From: Baylisascaris procyonis | Lineage: Eukaryota; Nematoda; Chromadorea; Rhabditida; Ascarididae | Length of the DNA stretch: 64,000 nt | NCBI GenBank assembly: GCA_037389465.1 | Contig: JAZARR010000088.1 | Span: forward strand, 3,348,001 to 3,412,000 | Direction of reading: 5' to 3' | The notes under the pieces: model-generated | The model's input: the letters and a program-made list of their open reading frames with translations, nothing else | Told to the model about the DNA's origin: nothing | The model's database searches: none | Position numbers and translations under genes: made by a program | Shown here: piece by piece, positions 24,901-49,037 of the stretch | How the letters are laid out: each line of letters starts with the position of its first letter | Position numbering within the stretch: the stretch's first letter is position 1

Positions 24901-27900
24901 GTTCACAGAAATTCATTGAGAGTAATCCTCTCCGAGCCGTTTATATGCTTGACTATAGCTTGTATGGTTAATTCTTATTAAGCTTGATCATTTAATTTCG
25001 TTTTTCTGTTCCACCCTAGGTGCATCAATATTCGATCAGCCTAGATAGGAAGGACGCTGATGTATCCAAATCCTATTGTGCTTGAAACAGGCTTTTCGAA
25101 AATAGAGAAGCAAGTTTTAAAAAATAACTTAGCTAATAGTCCGACTTGGATAATCGGTTGGTTTTCAGTTCTTGAACTTGTTCCGTTGACTATAAACTTA
25201 GTGTGACCTCAAGTTCTTTTTATTCGCATGACTTTGAAAACTTGCCTGCTTAATTTTCGGCAACATTCTTTTTTTTCAATCTTCAAAATAATTTCCCCAT
25301 CATTTTCAGTGTTTCCATGTGGAGAATAATTTTTTTGATCTTTATCATCGTATTTCAGCTAAGTTTTCCTATACAGCAATGAGTCTAAAATCCAGATAGA
25401 CTGGAAGTGTTATTTTTTATGCTTCACTAAGTACCGTAATCGATTCTGTCTTGTAACGCAACATAATTGCAACTTCCACAAACCGGTCCGATATTTATTG
25501 CATGCTATTGAATTTCTTCTTTAGGCTTTATAGCGTTGAAATATTCTCATAAATGGAAATTCAATTGAATTATTAAAATATTGCTTTCTTTGATAATATT
25601 AATAGATAATGCAATCGGCATCGTTAACGCTGAAAAAGAAAAAGAAAGAAAGAAAAACGATTAAATGAATAATCTTTCAAAATGCTCTGCCGAAAACAAT
25701 AATCTGCTAGAGAATGATCTCAGCTAACATTGATCTACTAAAAAATGGCGGGGTCACCAATCGATTATCTATATAAGGCAACTAGCTCCTATGTTTGTCC
25801 ATTTAGCAATTCGATGATCGTTGTTGTCGTGTTGTAACGTTGCGTATCGCATAATGTGGTGAATGACGTCATCGGTTCTATCTTGCATGTTTTATTTTCA
25901 AATAGTTTTTTTTTTTAATTTTATGATTGTCGCATAATTTGAAATAGGTCTTTTAGTGTATTTATTGATTCATATTGATTGTTTTATTGCACAAAAAAAA
26001 CGAAATTCAAAAATTTCCATAAATTTTTCTGTTGCATGAAAAAAAAATTTCAACATTTTAAATAAATTTAATGCAGAAAAATTTATGCAATTTAATAATG
26101 CAGTATAAATAACAATGATTTGCTAAGATATTGTATAATATTGCATAATTTACAAAAGAACCATTAAAAAAAAATCTCGTCAATCGTTAAACTATTCGTT
26201 TGCAAATTTAATCTTGAATGCAAACATCTCAATACTTGTCGCCTAACGAATTCTACATCTATTTCCCTCTGTATAAAATATTTTGGTTGTCTTTTTTCCA
26301 TCTCCAGTAATTTTTTTTTTTTTTTTTAGGAAATCGGATTTTTAGGTTTCATTAGAGGATAAGATTTTTCAGATTTCGAATTTCGGCTTCAGTAGGTTCA
26401 ATACGAGCAATAAATTGGCCAGAAATTATGCGTACTTTCGCAGAGTTCTTAAGAGAGAGGGAGAGAGAGAGTCTAGCAAAAAAATTTCTTTCAATCATTT
26501 GTTCATAAATGACATTCTCATTTAATATTCAGATAAATCGTTATTCTATCCTCATGAATTCTTTGAAGTTTATGTTTATATGAATAGAATATGCAATATC
26601 ACTTTCATAGTGTTTTACTAATAATCCTTGATCGCATCGATCACTATGATGTTCACTTTGATCGATTACTTGATTTGATCGTCTCCACTTAAATTGACGC
26701 TGTTTCTTTTAGTTGATAAGCGAGTTATCAATGCTATCACTAATTTATTATTACGATTATCATTGTTATCGTTGTCATTGTTTCTATGATTATTATTGTC
26801 GTTGCAATAAATTGCTAGTATTAATACCGTTACTATTATTATTTTACTTGATATATCAGTGGTTCATTTTTTTTTTCAAGTCATCTATTGGGTCGAATGA
26901 GGCACTGCTTTTGATTGAAACGATTTGATGAAGCATCTGATATTAGGAAATTGAATAATTGGTTTTCTTATGTAATTGTTGCTTGATATAATACTACAGA
27001 ATCGGAATTTCAGTTTCCTTTCTTTTACTTTTATGGATCAAACAGAAAATGATAAGTGAGAGGATGGATGATAACCTTAATCAATTGATAGATGATGATA
27101 GTGATTAGCATTGTTTAAGTTCTCCTAAGATTTTGATGAACGAATTGCAAATTTTAGAAACCACACGTTATTCTAGTTGTTTATGTTGAATACTACTTTA
27201 CCTGATCAGTTTTTGATGAAGTCTGTGAATTTCAAAGCCGTTTTACTTACTCATCTCCACCCGTTTCTCAGAGTTCTAAAAGCTTTGGGAAATTTATTTT
27301 TTTTTTTTCATTCATGAAAATGTTTTTTCGAAGCCGCTAAACCTGTTCGGATAATTTTCCCACATATACGCTGTATGCGCCAATTTTCAGCTCAGTCAAT
27401 GGAACGACAATAAATCTACGATTATTCTTCACAATAAGTAAAATGCAGGAGGTTTATTAGAGATTGTTGGACTTCGTTGAGATTCAAATGTCTAATTGGC
27501 ATCATAAGCGAGCTGGATGGTCAAGAAGCGTTCTTTAAATGTTCAAAAAAATTCGATAAAATTAAATGCGCAAATTCCGAATCAAGATTTTAAAGCATCG
27601 GTGGAATGAACGTATTCTTTCATAGCCGATAGGCATAAGAAGATGGAGGGGAGAGGGTAGGAGGAGACGGACAACATGAGGTGTTACGCAGGAAAATGAT
27701 ACTCAACGCGAGCGAGATTTTTTATGCTGTCTCTGCTTTTATGAACGTCGATGAACGAGCCTCTAATCAACGAGGTTTACTAGGTTTTATTACTAGATTT
27801 ATCAATAGCGTTCACAATACTGGCTTCGTTCAAATCCATGGAATCTAACGGGAAATACTTGCATATCTCGTTATCCATTGCGATAAATTTTTTTTATGAA

Positions 27901-29040
27901 TTGCATTTGAAGGTATGGTCTTCTATGAAGTAAAGTCTATGTGGTAGTTAAATTATGCTCGAAATTTGCTATGATTACCGTAAAAGTGTTGCTCTGATTT
28001 CAGGTGAACTAATGAGACTAACTAAATTTTCGTGATTCGCATTTTTATCATCGTTTTTCCCCTTTATTTCACTTGAATTTGAACCGACATACGGGGTCCC
28101 TCTAATTCAATGTTTTGTGACCATAAAAGACAAAGCGTTAGGTTGAACAACAACTATCTGCAATTTTATGCAATGGTTGCGTCTCCAGATTCGAGTAACG
28201 TGTATTTGCCTAAATCTCTTCTTCATTACGAGGCCTTCATTTAGTCTTTCTTGTTTAAAAATATGTTTCATTTATTCAATACGCCGAGCTGAAATGTTAC
28301 GTACGACCTAGAAAGTGGTACTTCATTGTAGGTGTGTGCGATTATTTAAGAAGGTTTCCAGTCTCATCCTTTGTTAACGAGTTCTGGTGTTTGTGAAATA
28401 AACGGATCGATTTCTCAGAGGCTCAGTTGATTTCAGACCACTCCTACTCACTTTAATGTGGATTTTGCTCTGTAGAATAAATTGTTGGTGTTTGTCTGTT
28501 CATGTATTTGTTTGTCTGCCTGTATGCATGTTGAACTAGTGTTCAGCGAGTTGCCGAATTTGCACATTCAGTAAGACGTTATCTAGCGATCATTGGCTTA
28601 GTCATCCATCCAGCAAGCAAGATTATATTTTTTTGTGGAATCTAAGTCTAGCAGCCATGGCTCAATTATCTGTCGTTTTAAATAATCTCACTGCAGTCTC
28701 TGATTAAATAATGAATAATACCAATGGCAGGTAAATAGAAATTGCTCTTGAAGGGATTTCAAAACTACGGCAAAAGTAAAATGGAGGTGTAGAAACAGCT
28801 TATGGACGATTTGTTTCGTTATTTGGAGTTGAGTTGTTATAACATTTTAAGAGTGCTCAAGTATAGATGCATCAATGAACGATGCGTAACGAAACAGTCG
28901 GAAGTGTTCGGCAGTACTTGACGATGAAGTGGGTGTTTGTGTTTGTGCTTACATATCTTCATATTCCAGCCCATTATTTCATATAGAGCCAGTGTGCATA
29001 TATACATATGTATATATCCCCTCGCTTTTTATTACTTGCC

Positions 29041-29069
29041 TATATATATATATATATATATATATATTT
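29041..29069. repeat. (TA)n microsatellite
   Basis: About 14 TA dinucleotides in perfect alternation. Confidence 0.9.
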
Positions 29070-30198
29070 GACCATATGCATATTACAGAAGTAAACAAAC
29101 ACGCTTATCGTTTTCCATCTTACGACAAAAACAACTATACTGTTTACGCAAAATTTAGCAGTATACCCGAGATAGGTAGTTGTTTTTACGAGACAATTCG
29201 CTTGCTTTCTTGATTTTATCAACTCCATTACTTCGCAGCTTATCTATTTGCTTCGATTAATAAACATACTGCAAGATATATTTGCAGACAAGGAGCACGT
29301 TTGGTGTCGCTTTCTCTCTCTCCTTCCCCCTATCTCGCTCTCTTCCTTACCCGTCCTAAACCCCAACCGTTTTTCAAATTTAGAGAAAAAACAGTAGCCA
29401 GGCCTTCACAAATTGTGCACAGCCATGTGTTTCGAAATGTTTTTGTCTATTTTTTCCAATTTCTTAATGCAACTCTTCGGCAACCGATATTGCTTGATTG
29501 ATCGGATATGTGAAACCTTCGCATATGGATTTTATCTCTGAATTTGGAATACGGCAGTCAAGTTTTATAAGTTAAGGCGATAAACTGATAGCTTCTTTGG
29601 CCGTTCTCCTCGTGCATAAATTTTGAAGGTGGAGGTCGCGCAATAAAGGTTGTCTCTTTTCTGATATTTCCCGTCAAGATTGCGTCACTTACTGCATTTA
29701 CTTTCAGTGTTTTCAGGCGTTTTTTTTCAATCTTTTCTCAGGCCTCATGTTTGTGCTCATGTTTGTCTACGATTTTAGCGTACAAACTACAGAAGCGAAG
29801 GTAATCAAATTTTTTAGACGCTTTGGCTATCCTGCACTACAGTATAGCCAGAAGGTTTCCCAAACGGAGTTCAGCCCCGATTTTCCGTTGAATTATAAAC
29901 GCCTAGGTAGATGTGAATTTATTCTACAGCCGCTTATGTGCAGGCTAGATGGTTTCTTTGGTGGGGAGTTTCTGCAGCTAGCTAGTCACGTTGAAAAAAA
30001 AAAAAGCCGATTATGCATTATTATATTTGCTTCAAAATATTGCTGTGTTAGGTTTATTTTATAGTTGAAGTCACAAAAAGTGAATTACGAAAAGTTGAAT
30101 TGATAACCTCATCGGGAATATTGCGGGTTTTTTTTTTAATCTATCAATTCGTTTATCCCGCTTTCGCCTCATTCAGGTGCGTTTCTGTTCGGAACTGA

Positions 30199-30245
30199 AA
30201 TGGGGAGATTGCCCATGCGAATGGGGAGAAGGATTGCCCGTGTGT
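30199..30245. repeat. Short direct duplication in a GC-richer block
   Basis: AATGGGGAGATTGCCCATGCG is followed directly by a second copy with a small insertion (AATGGGGAGAAGGATTGCCCG). No coding signal was noticed. Confidence 0.7.
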
Positions 30246-31252
30246 GACGCGCAGAAATATTGAAAAAGTGATGCTAACGCGGACGATGAATGTGATCAAA
30301 GGAGTACTTCTGGCCTCAAAAGGATTGTTCCTTCCCGCCGCCCCTACGTCCTTTATACTCTAGATCCATTTGTTGTTCGGGGTACTTGCCCAACTTTTTC
30401 GGAAAATAGTCTGTATTATCGTTAAGGGTCTCCTCCTTTCTGAGGACTCCTTCCTTCATCACAGCCCGCTATCGCTTTCACACATCGTGCAGTTAACTGG
30501 AAGGCAGGAAAGAGAGGAGGAACCCATTGTTTGCCTCGAGAGGATAGGAATGGAGTACTGCAATGCTTTCCACTGATGAGTGTAACAAGCGTTTGAGTGA
30601 TGTCGATTAGAAAGTACACAAGAACGAACGCACATAAAAGTTTGCACATCGCCGAGGAATAACTCCAGGCAATATATGAATTTGAGCAATATTATATAAT
30701 CCTTGAGGCAATCGTTTATTTATTCTAAACGACTTTCATCTATGTATCACTATAGTGCTTATCCTCACCAAATTTGCCCCATTTCTCTTTTATTATTATT
30801 CGTCTATCCTAAAATCCATCAAGGATCATTAATTTTCGCGTATTTCCGCGTGATACTAATTGAATAAATGATATTGGAGGAGATATTATCAAGTACCAAT
30901 GAATGAATATTTTCCGTAAGTAACATTCGTAGTTGCAATTATATGTTATGTTTATTTTAATGCGTAGAATTCCACTGCAAAATGTCTGTCATCATTGAAA
31001 GGCGCATGGTATTTGCAAGAGGAATTGAACCTAAGTGTGGTGCATGAGATCCATGCATTGATCAAATAACGTTTTTTTTGTTTATTATTTTCTTGTACTA
31101 TCGTTTCATACTAATTAAAAATGTCAGTTTTATAGATTTTTTGGAATTCTTTTATTGCGGAAGGTTTATTAACGGGATGTTTTAAACGTAGTCTTGTATT
31201 ATTCGTTTTTTTCTATTTAAGTTGATGCAATGGAACTTGAGAAGTGCGGAAT

Positions 31253-31260
31253 GTTTCAGG
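31253..31260 (+). promoter_or_regulatory. Candidate spliced-leader acceptor for the acyltransferase gene
   Basis: TGTTTCAG ends nine bases before the ATG at 31269, and an in-frame TAA lies immediately upstream of that ATG. This suits trans-splicing to a very short leader and supports the chosen start. Confidence 0.5.
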
Positions 31261-31268
31261 GGGTATAA

Positions 31269-42890
<11,622 letters not shown>

Positions 42891-45800
42891 GTTTTTGTTG
42901 TGCACTTCCGTAAATGTTTTATTGAACCTCGATTTTCTTCTATTAGAGATCAGGAGCCTATAGATATTTAGTTGTGTAGAATGTCAGAATGATATTTGAA
43001 TTCAGTTGCACTTTTTTTTTTTTTACTATGAGTGTTACAATTTTTTCATGTAGCGTTCATTTCCCATTCGTAGTCGTTGTTTATAAAGTAGATGCTAGTG
43101 GAGAATATAGCTATTATCTTGCACTATTTAGATAGGAATTTATCATCTAAAACTAGCAATTATTTATTACCTTCTCATTTATTCATATGGATGAGTTAAT
43201 TCATTATAAGAGAAAAATGATGAATCTCCTCAATTGTTTTTTTTTTTTTTTTTTATTAGAAGAGGATCTTGTCAAGAAATGACTCTATTTTAGACCCGTT
43301 GCTTTTTTTTTTCAGCCATACTGATCTCATTTTCTATGTGCTCATTGGATTTGTGAATTTGACTTTCTTACTGGCATCGGTTTGTTGAAATCACTTTAAG
43401 ATGTCATCGAAATGAATCCCGAGTAACTCTCGTATATGGGAGAGAGAAAATCGCGGAAATCGTTTGTTGCATACTGCATTACGACGATAGAAATGAATTA
43501 GACATGACTTCAATTCTGCTGGTGTAAATGAAGACCTTAATCGTTTTTGTGGTTAAGAAGGATCGCCCTTTATTTCATATTCGTGGTTCTGATCAATCCA
43601 CCTGCGATTATCTTATCTCTTGTGGACACATGTTACAGTATATAGGCGGGGTAGGTGTTGTACTCTATTGTAGCGGCAGATCGGGGGTCACTGATTTTTG
43701 GGTAAAATTCTAAGTGATTGAGTGCAGATATTTTTTGAACTCGACAGTTCATTTACCGATTTGAATCTCTGAGCTTTAGGTTGGCTATTTTCGCTCCGCT
43801 CTTCCGGAGCCGTTGTTCCACCATAACGTTGCATTGTGCTTTACCGTTTGCTCCATTTTTTTTTTTTTATGATGTATCGGAGGCTGATGACAATATCGTA
43901 CGTGAAGAAAGCGTAAACTATGCATCCATCGTATGTTCGGTAATGTTGCGAATGTGATCTCATTTGTTTGATACAATGCTGTAGGAGTGATGATACACGT
44001 TATATTGATATTTATGATTCGGGTAAAAACGATCCCGATCGGCAGTTGCAGCTCAGTGGAATCGGAATCGGATTCAGCACTTAGGAGAATGAGCTGGCTG
44101 GATCTGGTCCCGATCTTGGTCGCAGCTGAGTCTCAGATCGGGTTTAACACAGATTCTGATGTTTAGTTATTTGTTTCGATTAGTAATAAACTCATTGTGT
44201 TTTATTGTGTTAGTAGCTTCTATTTTGAAACGGTCGCTGATAACGTCGGCCAGTATTTTGAGTAAAGAGAAGACGAAATTAGAGCCCGATCACCGTTATT
44301 TGTAGGTTACAGCCGTAATTCTTATTCATTAAATTCTATGGTGTGCTAAACGAACGTTTGCATTTTGTTCGATCTAATGTTCTTGGAAAACGATCGCTCT
44401 TCAGTGCCAACAAACCAGTGCTTACATATATCAAAAATTGACGGTCAACAAGCTTGACTTGTTTCATGCGCATATATATACAATTATGCAAATGGTAATT
44501 AAGTATGAGCAAATGAGGAAAAAAGGGTGTGACACGATGTTGCTTGTTTCGGTGCTGAACATTTCACTCTTTATTGAAGTGGTTACAACGATAAGCCACT
44601 CGATTGATGCCAACATTCGGCGATGTTGTTCTTTTTATCCGTCATAAGCGATAGTATTGTTATAATGTTCTATTCTTTATTATGGAATAGTTTTAACACT
44701 AAATATTAAAAAAAACTAATTGAAGTGCAGTAGTTGAAGTTTTTTGAAATGCTGGTGTAGTAAAGGATAGGCTGAGCTGGGAAAACAGATGATAGTTTTA
44801 TATAGCTGAAAAAAACTCGAAGATTGCAGGTGCATGGTTATATGCTTTTAAACTGCTCTAATGTTTCTCTAATTGTTGTGGTCAACATATTTCTTGTTGG
44901 AATATTCTGGCCACAAGTTTCAAGTAGAGCCTTGCCTACTGCTTGTGAAAGAAGTGTTTTATGGATAAGGCTATCCGATGGATTGGGAGGAGTGAGAGGA
45001 TAGCGACAGGTGTGATGATCGTCTAGGACACGAAGCACTCCGAAGTGAGGATAGGGACAGGTGTGATGATCGTCTAGGACACGAAGCACTCCGAAGTGAG
45101 GAAAAATTAGAGTTGATGAATGGACTGATATTTTGCTTCACTTGAATGTTACGGTGGAGAGGAATGGGGATGTTGTGCTAATCAACTGCTAGCTCTTTGT
45201 CGATGATATAATGCATCTCTACATCACAGCAAGTGCAACGCTAAATCGCACATGACAATAGGTTGTGCTCGAGGTGGACAGCCGTTTTCTCAACGATCCT
45301 CTTCAGCTTCCTCCAAGCTGTTTATAAGAAGCTAATTGGGAAACAAACTGATTAGATATCATCAGTTATCTCCCTCTTGATCTCATTCCACAATATGTTA
45401 GCGTTATAAATCCACTCATGTTTATTGGATATGTGTATTTTGCATTTGATTATCACAATGAGTACAGCAAGCATTTTCTTGATTAAAGAATCGAGACCAC
45501 AAATTTCGCGTCTTTATAGTTCCGATATATCTCTTTGCCGGCTTTATATCGTTGCAACTTCTTATCGCTAAACCTTTACTAAATTAAGAGCACGTGTTTA
45601 GTGATATCTTCGTTTCGAATCATTTCAATGATATTTGGAACTGCAGTTATCAATATGTAATGGTCATCTTATACCATTTAATTACTTGTATTATTTGAAG
45701 GTTCATCTTCTTATTAATGCAGCGCGTAATCAAGATGACATTCGCTGAATCTCAGATATTCAATGCATCGAGCTATCATGGAACAACCAAATGGAGGAAT
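42891..45800. other. Intergenic region downstream of the acyltransferase gene
   Basis: No complete gene. It holds a 24-codon exon-like piece at 43316-43388, a degenerate repeat rich in GATCCCGATC/CAGATCGG near 44.03-44.15 kb, and the 51-bp tandem duplication at 45.0 kb. Confidence 0.45.
44996..45097. repeat. 51-bp tandem duplication inside a minus-strand open frame
   Basis: Two copies of 51 bases (44996-45046 and 45047-45097) differ at one position. Since 51 is a multiple of three, the minus-strand frame from about 45135 to 44838 stays open and carries a 17-residue repeat (GVLRVLDDHHTC.YPHF), then a non-repetitive tail. No start, splice context or family was recognised. Confidence 0.85.
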
Positions 45801-45819
45801 GATTCTTAAGGTGCAATGA

Positions 45820-46329
45820 TTGTTTTTCAAATTGCTAGTTATATGGCGGTTACGCTATATTTTTCTATCATTTTATGATTCGATGATTGTAAAAATAAGA
45901 AATGCTATAAATTCCGTGGGTTTGTATAACAAAATATTAGTTATAATCGTATATTTAATAACGATGCCATCAAAAAATGAGTTAGTTAAAATTACTCATA
46001 ATGCACCTAGCATTCAAATAACTTTCTCTTACGATAAAGTAATTGACAACAATTTCTGTAACTACAATAAAACGTTAAATATGAACTTATATATTACGTA
46101 TAACGGTGTCGTCTCAAGTGTCTATGATAAGATAGATCAATTCAGTTTTTCCGTGAATAGATACACTGAATTGGGCAGTAACATCCCACTGTTCATAAAT
46201 AAAAACCTTATAATTTCCGAAGTCTTTAGATTTAATAAATTGTGCTCATTTAATCCATACTTTATTAATAAATGTAAAGGACTGCTTACAAATTATGAAC
46301 ACAAAGGTCTCAGTGTTTCTCTAATTTAA
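45820..46329 (+). CDS. Unidentified 169-codon open frame, probably not a functional gene
   Basis: It is unusually long for such AT-rich DNA and is not made of repeats. The product is rich in Asn, Ile and Tyr, has a hydrophobic stretch near residues 40-48, no signal or domain I recognise, and no convincing splice sites. Its codons lie exactly antisense to the frame of the neighbouring retroelement remnant, so it may be a shadow of a once-coding opposite strand. A lineage-specific or element-borne gene is the alternative. Confidence 0.25.
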   Translation: MFFKLLVIWRLRYIFLSFYDSMIVKIRNAINSVGLYNKILVIIVYLITMPSKNELVKITHNAPSIQITFSYDKVIDNNFCNYNKTLNMNLYITYNGVVSSVYDKIDQFSFSVNRYTELGSNIPLFINKNLIISEVFRFNKLCSFNPYFINKCKGLLTNYEHKGLSVSLI

Positions 46330-47478
46330 ATTTTTTTATATAAAACATTTATCAATAAACCAGAATTAGTCTATTAGTTTCATCTACCCTAATAGACAGG
46401 GTATTAAAAGCTTGGTTTACAAATTTTTGATAGACCTTAGTAACTTTCGCTCATTAACAATGCAGCCGTAAGGCCATTATGATCTATGCGGATCTTAGAT
46501 CTTCATAGTAAGATTGCGTTTACGATAAATACAAAGATTTATTGATTAACGCTTCCCAACATTACATTAGCAATGATGCAATGCTGACTAGCATTTATTT
46601 ATTTAATTTTACTTTGTTTATTGTTATAGGGCGTCTATGTGTTAGTTTTACCATTTTATTACGGTACTTATACTAGTAGAATCTTTTAGGGAACCTTAAA
46701 CGCTACTCGTTTTGTTTCGATAGGTTTTACATCGAATATAGATCATATAAATATTGATCTACCCGCGATAGTACTGTTCGGTCTATGCCGTTAACATTGA
46801 CGCTTACACTTATCGATCACTAGTAATACCCTTGATGCCGATTTCCCATCTTTTGCTTTATGCCTTAACTATACGAATTTTTAACTTAATATTTTTGGAT
46901 ATATCTTTCTTTCTAAATATGTTTTAAATATATTCTAGTTTTTATATCAATCTTTCTATTACATCGTTTTTAGACTTTGCTTTTCCTTTATTACAGCTTG
47001 TTCTCCCGTTTTTTATAACTCTTTACTTTCGCATTTTAATATAACTTTCCACACGACTCTCCATATATTGTTAATGGCATGTTTGCTCGAAATCTTTCAT
47101 TTTCCTCTGTTTCAATTCACCTAAGATTTTCGTGGCCGTCACCAACATACTTATTTTATAATAAAGCTTTAATTTTTATTTCATTTCCAATCTCTTTTAT
47201 TTTATTTACTCTAATATTATCTTTGGTTTCCACCATATAGCACTAGATTTTATATTATCTTTTAATACAATTATCGTTACAAATACTAATATTTACGTCT
47301 TAGGGCATTAGAATTCAGTTTCATAGAATACATTAAATTTTAGGGTAATTATGTTTTAACAATTAAGTACGTCTATTTACGTAAAGGTTTGTTTGCAGTT
47401 GAGGTTATATTAGTCGTTAGTGTCATAGGTCTTTACTACACGTTGACGTTTAATGCCTTATTATTATTATTGTTCTTC
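46330..47478 (-). mobile_element. Probable decayed BEL/Pao-type retrotransposon pol fragment
   Basis: One minus-strand frame runs about 380 codons with roughly 40 in-frame stops, all TAA or TAG, and no TGA. Residues between stops resemble BEL/Pao pol downstream of RNase H: a Trp-Trp-Lys-Pro signature after a Ser-Ser-Ala-Ile (WW at 47230-47235), then about 155 codons later EQYYRG (YY at 46768-46773) followed by CKTYR, like the integrase zinc-finger Y-W...C..C, and later RS.WPYG (W at 46474-46476), like the integrase C-terminal module. The last is about 250 codons too close, implying an internal deletion. No LTRs, gag or intact catalytic site were found. The identification rests on short motifs and spacing only; no functional protein is encoded. 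Confidence 0.4.
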
Positions 47479-47661
47479 TCACTTAATTTCTTCCCGTAGA
47501 CATTGGGCTACAAGCTCTTCTTGTAGAGATAGGAAATGGAGCTCGGTGGTGAAAGGGGCTTGGATTCCAATTTTCAACGCCTGTTTTGGAGAAAAGGAAG
47601 AAAGCGTACTCTGGCGATGAGGTAGGTGCCGTTGTTTGCAATTTTTGTATTTATCATGCAT
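47479..47661 (-). other. Short open frame in register with the retroelement remnant
   Basis: A 60-codon minus-strand frame, GC-richer than its surroundings, in the same register as the remnant and ending with a TGA at 47479. It is rich in Gln, Leu and Ser and not recognised; it could be another part of the element or unrelated. Confidence 0.25.
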
Positions 47662-47712
47662 TTTTAATATAAGTTTTATCTATAGTTTTATTTTCCATTT
47701 TTTCTTTCCACT

Positions 47713-47738
47713 TCTCTCTCTCTCTCTCTCTCTCTCTT
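47713..47738. repeat. (TC)n microsatellite
   Basis: About 13 TC dinucleotides, immediately upstream (minus sense) of the retroelement remnant. Confidence 0.9.
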
Positions 47739-47798
47739 CCTACGCGCAATTATGTTATCTTTGCAACTTCCCATACTAGCAGGGTCATGCGTATCGTT

Positions 47799-47856
47799 CT
47801 GACGATGACCTGTGCATAACACAGGTGCACACGTCAACGAATAAGGGTCGAAACGT
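47799..47856 (+). repeat. Retroelement-terminus-like hairpin with hammerhead-like core
   Basis: CTGACGATG precedes a perfect 7-bp hairpin (ACCTGTG-CATAA-CACAGGT), and GGTCGAAACGT follows about 20 bases later. CTGANGA...GAAAC is the conserved core of hammerhead ribozymes, which occur at the ends of Penelope-like and some other retroelements. The pairing next to the core is imperfect and about 20 bases seem inserted, so activity is doubtful. Confidence 0.35.
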
Positions 47857-48936
47857 GGTCACCTTATACTCATATAGGTAATCAGTTAGCGTCTTACTCT
47901 TGCATTCATAACATCCAGTCTCCCAACAGTAGTTTATTGCCTCTATATTTATGTTCGTGAAATGTTTACCTTTACCTATACGTTCTTAATGTTGTTACTC
48001 CCAGATTGCCGTATTCGTCTTGGTCTCTATGCATATTGTGTATATAATGGACTATCCATTTAACTATGCGTTCTCTATTTAAACAAATAGAACTAATAAT
48101 AACTCAAGGTACAGCTTTATTTATTTGTTTTTCCACTAGGGACCTATCCATTTGTTTTTTTTAAGACAAGACTATAATAAGTAATGAAGCATATCTACGC
48201 ACTTTTTTTATCTCTATAAATCTTTTAAGCTTTGACCAAGGTCTATTTACTAATTTGTTGTTTTTATAATTTGTTCTTCTCTTTTATAAAACCTCAAAAA
48301 TTGCAAAGGAGATTCAACTGGTAAGATACTAATATTTTCTATGCTTCAGAAGGTGATTGATATAGATGGGTGTTAACGTTTAATAGCTAATGCTGATAAT
48401 ATTCTTGTTACTGATTGTGAGTTATTTATGCCTTGAGTTTAATCATTGATAGCGTTCATTTCTTCTGGAATTGTATTGATAATTTTTCTCATAGATTATA
48501 GCTTATCATCTAACAAATTTTTGTTATGTAATAGGCAATAAACAAATCGTATAACTATTATCTTACATACTTCCCTTATTTTTGTTGAGAAATTTGAAAA
48601 AAAGCAAATTGAGTAAATGGATGTGAAATTAATCGTTCTAAATGTTCACATTACCTTTTGTTTACCCAAAGAATGTTTCTTTTCGTTCTTGGCTTCCATT
48701 TGTACTTGTTATAGAAAATAGTAACCTTCATACAATTTTAGTTCAACTTTTTCCTTATAGTCGATTTTACACAATTGTGTGATAGTGTCTGAAATTATTT
48801 TCCTCTCACATAATTGCATTTTTTGTTTTTGCTCTTCATTGAGGAAACCTCAATATTTCAGTAATAATTAATATATAATCTTATATGTAACATATACTGG
48901 AAAATTTTCATAGCGCATGATATTTTCCTTTTTCCA

Positions 48937-49037
48937 TGACATTTTCCAAATATTTGCATCTCTGGTGGACGTCATTCCCAAAATATTTATATTTCTGGCT
49001 AAGGTCATTTCACAAACATTTATATCTCTGCCGAACT
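48937..49037. repeat. Three-copy degenerate tandem repeat, about 34 bp
   Basis: Copies share (G)TCATT.CCAAA(A)TATTTATATCTCTGG-like sequence with scattered changes. No coding signal. Confidence 0.65.

Larger units (their letters stand above)
21972..31250. other. Intergenic region between SLBP and the acyltransferase gene
   Basis: About 9.3 kb with no recognisable exon. It starts with a relatively GC-rich block (about 22.06-22.27 kb) that may be SLBP 3' flank. Further on it has many T-runs, a (TA)n microsatellite at 29041-29069, a short GC-richer block with a duplicated AATGGGGAGA..TTGCCC segment (30199-30245), and the probable promoter of the downstream gene. Open frames here, such as 29747-30064, show no conserved motif. 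Confidence 0.5.

Noticed and set aside
43316..43388. Alternative last exon of the acyltransferase gene
   Set aside because: Its frame needs a phase-2 donor, whereas exon 10 ends in phase 0.
46330..47478. True reassignment of TAA/TAG to glutamine
   Set aside because: The stop density exceeds normal glutamine use, and TGA appears at both edges of the frame. Decay plus composition is simpler, though the pattern is reported as a finding.
45820..48000. Insertion of mitochondrial or Wolbachia DNA
   Set aside because: Neither frame reads as a known mitochondrial protein under the invertebrate code nor as a recognisable bacterial gene; the retroelement reading explains more.
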